DNA from: Mycolicibacterium sp. S2-37
Lineage (GTDB): Bacteria; Actinomycetota; Actinomycetes; Mycobacteriales; Mycobacteriaceae
Reading direction: 5' to 3'
NCBI RefSeq assembly: GCF_017352375.1
Contig: NZ_JAFEVR010000016.1
Span: 1-64,000, forward strand
DNA length: 64,000 nt
Shown: one piece after another, positions 59,118 to 64,000 of the stretch
How the letters are laid out: each line of letters opens with the position of its first letter
How positions within the stretch are numbered: position 1 is the first letter of the stretch
Program-made: the position numbers and the translations under genes
The notes under the pieces: generated by a model
The model's input: only the letters and a program-made list of their open reading frames with translations
What the model was told of the DNA's origin: nothing
Database searches by the model: none

Positions 59118-60422
59118 ATGACGGCGGTCGACGATGTGGGCGGCTCGCGGACCGATTCGTACTTCGACAGGGTGGAAGCGCTGTCCCGCGCGACGACCCG
59201 ACTGCGTTTCGATCCGTATGTCGACATCGACTGGGACGCGCCGGACAACGCTTTGGACCGCAATGATCCTCGATGGCAATTGGATCCGGAGACAAATCCG
59301 CTCGCGGCAACGGAATGGTATGCCGAACAGCCGTTGCAGCGACGGATCGACATGGGCCGCTGGATCACCGCGAACACCCTCAAGACCACGATCCAGTTCG
59401 AGATGATGCTGATTCGCGGGGTGGTCCACTACTCCGGGAAGCTGCCCAACGGTTCCCCGGTGTTCCGGTATCTCCTGCACGAACTCGTCGACGAGTGCAA
59501 CCACATCCAGATGTTCCAGGAGTTCGTCAACCGCACCGGCGAGGACGTCCCCGGTATGCGGCGGGGCTCGCGGATCTTCGGCCCGATCCTCGGCTTCCTC
59601 GGCGGTTACATCAGCATCCTGCACTTCATCGCGATCCTCTGCGGTGAGCAGCCACTGCACTACCAGCAGACGCTGCAGCATCGCGGCGCGGCCAACGTGC
59701 CTGCGCTGTTGAACAAGATCACCTACATCCATTTGGCGGAGGAAGCACGGCACATCACCTTCGCCGACGACCATTTGGCCGAGCAGATGCGAGCGGCCGG
59801 ATGGTTCAAACGGTTCTCCTGTGCGATCGCCTTCCCGATTCTCCTGCGGTGGCTGGTGGGTGAATCCGTCGGAGCGCCGCGCACCTTCGCCCGCGAATTC
59901 GGCATTCCCCGCGCGGTTTTCAAGTCCGCATATTGGCGCAGCACCGAATCTCGGCGAATGATGGCCGAATCCGCGGCCGACTGCCGTCGGGTCGCCGAGG
60001 ATCTCGGCCTGCGCACCGTGTGGTCGCGCTGGCTGTGGCGCCTGCTGGGCGTCGACGGTCGGCTGCCGCGCTACCGCAGCGAGCCCGATCGCAGCGCAGC
60101 GGTGGGCCGGGGGAGAGGGCTCCGCGCGGTGCGGTGGGGGCGCGTCGCCGCGGCGCTGGCCGTGGCCGGTTTCGCTCTTGCGGTGACCCCCGACGGGCTG
60201 CGGATCATCGCTGCGGCCGCCGCCGGGGCCGGCGTGTGGGCGGTCTACCACGCGATCCGGGAACGGATCGGCGGCGTGGTCGGGAATCAGGGCTTCGAGT
60301 GGCCGAGGTTCTTCGTGTGGGTGGCGGTGTGCCTGGCGATGATTCCGGTCGGCGGGCTGATCGGCCTTGCGCTGGTGGCGCTGATGATCCTCTCGGTCGC
60401 CGATTTCATGCCGACCTTGTGA
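59118..60422 (+). CDS. AurF-like diiron oxygenase with C-terminal membrane helices
   Basis: 434 residues. Diiron motifs: FEMM near residue 95, ELVDECNHIQMFQEF (E-x-x-H) and LAEEARHITFADDH (E-x-x-H), matching the AurF/CmlI p-aminobenzoate N-oxygenase fold. The last ~90 residues form two or three hydrophobic helices (RVAAALAVAGFALAV, FFVWVAVCLAMIPVG), so the enzyme is membrane-tethered. ATG 59118 with AGGTGGGG upstream is used; the upstream 24-codon extension is unlikely. Substrate unknown; may hydroxylate lipid or amine substrates. Confidence 0.85.
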   Translation: MTAVDDVGGSRTDSYFDRVEALSRATTRLRFDPYVDIDWDAPDNALDRNDPRWQLDPETNPLAATEWYAEQPLQRRIDMGRWITANTLKTTIQFEMMLIRGVVHYSGKLPNGSPVFRYLLHELVDECNHIQMFQEFVNRTGEDVPGMRRGSRIFGPILGFLGGYISILHFIAILCGEQPLHYQQTLQHRGAANVPALLNKITYIHLAEEARHITFADDHLAEQMRAAGWFKRFSCAIAFPILLRWLVGESVGAPRTFAREFGIPRAVFKSAYWRSTESRRMMAESAADCRRVAEDLGLRTVWSRWLWRLLGVDGRLPRYRSEPDRSAAVGRGRGLRAVRWGRVAAALAVAGFALAVTPDGLRIIAAAAAGAGVWAVYHAIRERIGGVVGNQGFEWPRFFVWVAVCLAMIPVGGLIGLALVALMILSVADFMPTL

Positions 60423-60470
60423 TCGGCCTGCCGATCTCGTGCAACCCTTCTGACGTGTTAGGTTCCGCAC

Positions 60471-61316
60471 ATGGCTGAGCTCCCGTATTTCGACCTGCTG
60501 ATCGACGAACGGCAGGACGGTGGCGAGACCGGCCAGCTCTGGGAACGTCAGGTGCACTGGGGCTACTGGGAGGACCCCAAGGCCGCCGAGGGCACCCGCG
60601 CCGACTACATCGCGGCCATGGAGCAGATGAACTCCGTGCTGCTGGAGGCGGGCAGGGTCGCCGACGGGCAGCGTCTGCTCGACGTCGGGTGCGGCTTCGG
60701 GGGAACCATTCAGCAGATCAACGCCTCACATTCCGGAATGCACCTCACCGGATTGAACATCGACCCGCGCCAGCTCGCTGCAGCGGAAGCCCAGACGACG
60801 GCGGTCAACGGCAACCGGATCGACTGGACCGAAGGGGACGCCTGCGAGCTGCCGTTCGAGGACAACTCCTTCGACCGCGTGCTGGCCGTCGAGTGCATCT
60901 TCCACTTCCCGTCGCGCGAGCGCTTTCTCGCGGAAGCGGCGCGGGTGCTCAAGCCCGGCGGTTACCTCGCGGTGTCGGATTTCGTCCCCGCGGTGTCCTG
61001 GTTCGGCAAGACCCCGATCTGGGTGGCCATCCGCCCCCGGATCGCGAAGTCCTACGGCACGCTCGGCAGTGTGCCCATCCGGGGCTACAAGGCCATGGGC
61101 CGGCGTGCCGGACTCCAACTCGAGGCGAACCGCAACATTCGCAAGAACACGCTGCCGACGTACCCCTTCCTGATCAACTTCTTCCGTCAGCAGGGGTCCG
61201 AGGACGCCCAGAAGACGATGATCGTCGGCACGCGATGGATGAAGTGGCTGTCGCGGTCCACCCTGCTGCAGTACCGGGTGTACACGTTCCACAAGCCGGT
61301 CGACGCTCAGGGCTGA
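60471..61316 (+). CDS. SAM-dependent methyltransferase
   Basis: 281 residues. Motif I LLDVGCGFGG (residues about 67-76), LNIDPRQLAAAEAQ, GDACELPFEDNSFDRVLAVECIFHF and LKPGGYLAVSDFVP: a class I methyltransferase of the UbiE/sarcosine-like group. The late segment IRGYKAMGRRAGLQLEANRNI suits O- or C-methylation of a lipid or polyketide. TAGGTT lies six bases before ATG 60471, a leaderless start, even though it follows the AurF-like gene by only 48 bases. Confidence 0.88.
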   Translation: MAELPYFDLLIDERQDGGETGQLWERQVHWGYWEDPKAAEGTRADYIAAMEQMNSVLLEAGRVADGQRLLDVGCGFGGTIQQINASHSGMHLTGLNIDPRQLAAAEAQTTAVNGNRIDWTEGDACELPFEDNSFDRVLAVECIFHFPSRERFLAEAARVLKPGGYLAVSDFVPAVSWFGKTPIWVAIRPRIAKSYGTLGSVPIRGYKAMGRRAGLQLEANRNIRKNTLPTYPFLINFFRQQGSEDAQKTMIVGTRWMKWLSRSTLLQYRVYTFHKPVDAQG

Positions 61317-61420
61317 TCCGGCGCGAGCCCGCACCGTTTGGTCGTGGGTGGTGCGGGTACGCGTGGTCACCCGATGAGAACGGACGTGACCCGCGTGCCC
61401 TGTGAACCGTCGGCCCGAGC

Positions 61421-62821
61421 ATGACGGCCGGGCCTTCTCGAGTGGTGGTGACCGGCGCGTCCGGCAATGTCGGAACCGGCGTGCTGCGCGCGCTTGCATC
61501 GCAGCTGCCCGACACCGAGGTCGTCGGGGTGTGCCGGCGGCCGCCCACGCACGGCGCACCCTACGAGCGGGTGCGGTGGCACGCTGTGGACCTCGCCGCT
61601 CCGAGCGCTAGGGCGGACCTCGAGTCCGCCCTGCAGGGCGCAGACGTCGTCGTCCACCTCGCGTTGGCCGTCCAGCCGGTGCGGGACGAGGACTATCTGT
61701 ATCGCGCGAATGTGCTTGGCACACAAGCACTTCTGCGGGCCATGTCCGCGGCGGGGACACCTCGGCTGGTGTACGCGTCGAGTCTGGGTATCTACGCGCC
61801 CGGATCGGACACACCGGTCTCGGAGGATTGGCCCACGACCGGCCAGGCCACCTCGGTCTACAGCCGGCACAAGGTGATGGTCGAGCAACTGCTGGACGAA
61901 TTCGAGATCGACCACTCCGACGTCACCGTCGCCCGGTTCCGTCCGACCGTCGTCGTGCAGCGCGAAGCGGCGTGGCTGATCAAGTCCCTGTATCTCGGCC
62001 CGGTGGTGCCGATCACCGCGCTGGAGATGCTGCGGCGTCGAGAGCTACCCGTCCTCCCACTGCCCGCCCGTCTGAAACTGCAGTTCGTCCATGCCGACGA
62101 TGTCGGCGACGCCGTCGTGCGTCTGATCACCCGGCAGGTCCGGGGGTCGTTCAACATCGCCGCCGACGTATTGGACACCGCTGCGTTGGCCGACCTCGTC
62201 GGCGCCCGCCCCGTCGACGTTCCACCCCGACTGGTGCGAGCCGTCATCTCCGCCCTGAGCGCCGCCCGCATCGTCGCGCTCACACCCGGGTGGTATGACG
62301 TCGCATTCAACACGCCGCTGATGGATACGACCAAGGCGCGTCAGACGTTGGGTTGGGCGCCGTCCCGGTCGTCGGCAGACAGTGCGCGGGAGCTGATCGA
62401 AGGTCTGGCCGACGGTGCGGTGGGCACGAGCGCCGCTATGGGGTGGGAGCTGCGGCCCCGGCGAGATGTCCGCGCAGCCATCGATCGGACCCACGACGTC
62501 ACCCTGGCGCTGTGGGGCGCCGTGGCGTTCGCACGCGCCACCGGTGTCCGTCGCGGCCGCGCGGTGGACGTGGCGATCGTCGCCGCCAACCTCGTCTCGG
62601 GTACACCTATGGCCGTGGACCGGGTCCTGGAGCGGCGCGCTGATCCGGTAGCGCTCATGGCGCCGATCGCCGTTTGTGCTGCTCTGGGCGCCACAGTGCG
62701 CGGGGGATGGCCAGCTGTCGCGGCCACCGGCGCCCTGCAATGGCTGCGTCTGTCCGAACGTGCCCGCCGCGCGACGAGATTGCGTCGCGACAAAGGGTTT
62801 TCGACGAGCAACCGCGGGTAA
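61421..62821 (+). CDS. NAD-dependent epimerase/dehydratase with extra C-terminal domain
   Basis: 466 residues. The extended-SDR domain (about 1-330) has GASGNVGTGV, DLAAPSARADLESALQGADVVVHLA, VYASSLGIYAPG and a YSRHK catalytic Tyr/Lys. The C-terminal ~120 residues add helices (AAIDRTHDVTLALWGAVAFARATGV) not found in the usual epimerase family; three hydrophobic stretches may be membrane-associated. Acts on sugar-nucleotide or sterol-like substrates, unknown. Followed 10 bases later by an SDR. Confidence 0.82.
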   Translation: MTAGPSRVVVTGASGNVGTGVLRALASQLPDTEVVGVCRRPPTHGAPYERVRWHAVDLAAPSARADLESALQGADVVVHLALAVQPVRDEDYLYRANVLGTQALLRAMSAAGTPRLVYASSLGIYAPGSDTPVSEDWPTTGQATSVYSRHKVMVEQLLDEFEIDHSDVTVARFRPTVVVQREAAWLIKSLYLGPVVPITALEMLRRRELPVLPLPARLKLQFVHADDVGDAVVRLITRQVRGSFNIAADVLDTAALADLVGARPVDVPPRLVRAVISALSAARIVALTPGWYDVAFNTPLMDTTKARQTLGWAPSRSSADSARELIEGLADGAVGTSAAMGWELRPRRDVRAAIDRTHDVTLALWGAVAFARATGVRRGRAVDVAIVAANLVSGTPMAVDRVLERRADPVALMAPIAVCAALGATVRGGWPAVAATGALQWLRLSERARRATRLRRDKGFSTSNRG

Positions 62822-62830
62822 TGCCTGTCG

Positions 62831-63697
62831 ATGAGCGAGAATCAGGTGCCTTCTCAAGTGGTCGTGGTGACGGGTGCCTCGAGCGGCATAGGTAAGGAGA
62901 CCGCCCTTCGCTTCGCCGGTCGGGGAGCGCGACTGGTGCTGGCCGCACGCAACGAGGACGCGTTGCAGCGCGTTGCGGATGAGTGCCTCGAGGCGGGCGC
63001 GCGCGGTGTGCTCCTCCACCGCACCGACATCGCCGACCACGCAGACGTCGAGGCGCTGTTCGGCGTCGCCACCGCTTTCGGCCCGATCGACATCGTCGTC
63101 CAGTCCGCAGCCATCACCGCCTTCGGACGGTTCGAGGATGTGCCCCCCGACGTCTTCGACAGCATCGTGCGGACCAACATCATCGGATCGGCGAATGTGG
63201 CTCGGTGTGCGCTGACGCATTTCCACCAGGCCGGCTCCGGACACCTGATACTGATCGGCTCGCTGCTCGGCAGCGCCGCCTTCCCGTACCAATCTGCATA
63301 TGTGGCAAGTAAATTCGCATTGCACGGGTTGGTTCGTGTGCTGCGTCAGGAGAATCGCGCCCGGCCCGGCATCAAGATCCACGGCGTGTATCCCGGGCCG
63401 GTCGACACGCCGGTCTACCAGACCGCGAGCAACTACTACGGCCGTACGCCCAGGGTGCCGCCCACCGCGGTCAGCCCATCGACGGTCGTGTCGGCGATCG
63501 TCCGGGCCACCGACCGTCGACGCTCCAGCGAGCGGCAGGTGGGACTGGCGAATCGGCCCGTCATCGCGATGTACCGCTTGTTGCCGTCGGTGTTCGACGC
63601 GCTGGTGGGACCGCTCGTGCGAGCCGTCTCCTTCACGTCCGAATCGACGGAGGCGAGTGAGGGCAACGCCTTCGCGCAGCCGGATCGGTCGAGCTGA
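62831..63697 (+). CDS. short-chain dehydrogenase/reductase
   Basis: 288 residues. VTGASSGIGKETA (residues about 14-26), LILIGSLLGS and YQSAYVASKFALHG with Tyr-x3-Lys; classical SDR, NAD(P)-binding. Residues 200-288 lack a recognisable second domain, but the C-terminus has a hydrophobic stretch (MYRLLPSVFDALVGPLVRAV) that might associate with membrane. Starts ten bases after the epimerase gene, so the two form an operon. Confidence 0.9.
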   Translation: MSENQVPSQVVVVTGASSGIGKETALRFAGRGARLVLAARNEDALQRVADECLEAGARGVLLHRTDIADHADVEALFGVATAFGPIDIVVQSAAITAFGRFEDVPPDVFDSIVRTNIIGSANVARCALTHFHQAGSGHLILIGSLLGSAAFPYQSAYVASKFALHGLVRVLRQENRARPGIKIHGVYPGPVDTPVYQTASNYYGRTPRVPPTAVSPSTVVSAIVRATDRRRSSERQVGLANRPVIAMYRLLPSVFDALVGPLVRAVSFTSESTEASEGNAFAQPDRSS

Positions 63698-63704
63698 CGA
63701 GGTA

Positions 63705-64000
63705 TCAGCCGAGCTTGGCCAGCTGGAACGGACTCTGGGTCACGATTCCGCCGGCGCACCCGTAATTGGAATCCGACGTCATCACCCCGCCCAGCGTCAC
63801 CGGGTCGAGCGCCATCGACACCACGGCCGGCTCGTAGTGCCCGTCCGAGCAGGTGAGGCCGCCCGGCTTCGAGACCGTGAAGACCCAGCGGCCGTTGTTC
63901 AGCGTGGTGGGCGTGGTCCAGCCCTGGTTGCTGGCGACCGTGCCGGTGCACCCGGCCGGGCCGCAGCTCGTCGCGATGGTCCAGACGTTGTAGGGGTCGC
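63705..64000 (-). CDS. secreted protein, C-terminal part (5' end outside window)
   Basis: Translating the minus strand from 64000 gives an uninterrupted 97-residue tail ending LAKLG at 63705. It contains DPYNVWTIATSC, WTTPTTLNNGRWVF and four Cys (SCGPAGC, LTCSDG, NYGCAGG), and a closing GIVTQSPFQLAKLG. The pattern recalls small mycobacterial exported proteins with disulfides, of unknown function. The signal peptide, if any, lies outside the window. Convergent with the SDR gene. Confidence 0.75.
   Translation of the reverse strand, partial: DPYNVWTIATSCGPAGCTGTVASNQGWTTPTTLNNGRWVFTVSKPGGLTCSDGHYEPAVVSMALDPVTLGGVMTSDSNYGCAGGIVTQSPFQLAKLG

Overview
The window is high-GC DNA with the gene content of a mycobacterium, most likely a fast-growing environmental (Mycolicibacterium-type) species. 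The evidence is a complete ESX-3 type VII secretion locus with PE/PPE and EsxG/EsxH, a mycofactocin-type dehydrogenase, a Stf0 trehalose sulfotransferase, a KshA steroid hydroxylase, an R2-like ligand-binding oxidase (R2lox) and many TetR regulators. Gene identities come from reading the translated sequences and remembered family features; no database search was made. I see no rRNA, tRNA, CRISPR array, insertion sequence or phage gene, and no gene-free stretch longer than 300 bases.

Layout. (1) 1-8.7 kb, catabolic genes: the end of an aldehyde dehydrogenase, a mycofactocin-type SDR, a TetR regulator with a histone-like tail, a flavin reductase facing a degenerate RibB-like protein, a double-length acyl-CoA dehydrogenase, an alpha/beta hydrolase, and a TetR/MpaB divergent pair. 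(2) 8.7-11.6 kb: a four-domain PAS-phosphatase-kinase-STAS protein and a SAM methyltransferase. (3) 11.7-26.3 kb: ESX-3 in the order eccA3-eccB3-eccC3-PE-PPE-esxG-esxH-espG3-eccD3-mycP3-eccE3, mostly with overlapping start and stop codons, behind two IdeR-like boxes 31 bp apart, which implies iron control. (4) 26.3-33.5 kb: hydrolase, trans-aconitate methyltransferase, then a sulfation block on the minus strand (sulfatase, stf0, cysD, cysN-cysC fusion). (5) 33.8-43.1 kb: membrane and envelope genes, including an ArsP-like permease, PAP2 phosphatase, PAP2-diacylglycerol kinase fusion, ArsR/SRPBCC pair, L,D-transpeptidase-like protein and an Hsp70-like membrane protein with a threonine tract. 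(6) 43.2-47.0 kb: an apparent copper/heme envelope cluster (His-bearing membrane protein, PepSY protein, PCu(A)C lipoprotein, Tat-exported DyP peroxidase). (7) 47-53 kb: a VOC protein, secreted and Pro-rich proteins, and TetR/KshA. (8) 53-64 kb: an OYE-NmrA-SnoaL operon facing its TetR, a GH16 glucanase, a TetR-R2lox operon, then AurF-like oxygenase, methyltransferase, epimerase and SDR genes, ending in the 3' part of a secreted-protein gene.

Regulation is unusually legible. Many regulator genes sit beside a near-perfect inverted repeat, and at least a dozen genes have a TANNNT hexamer 6-8 bases before the start codon and no ribosome site, the arrangement of leaderless mycobacterial transcripts. 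That signal helped choose several starts. I did not find one clearly unprecedented system. The best leads are the TACATATG-linked SDR/flavin genes with a RibB-like protein that lost its catalytic loop, and the copper/heme envelope cluster.
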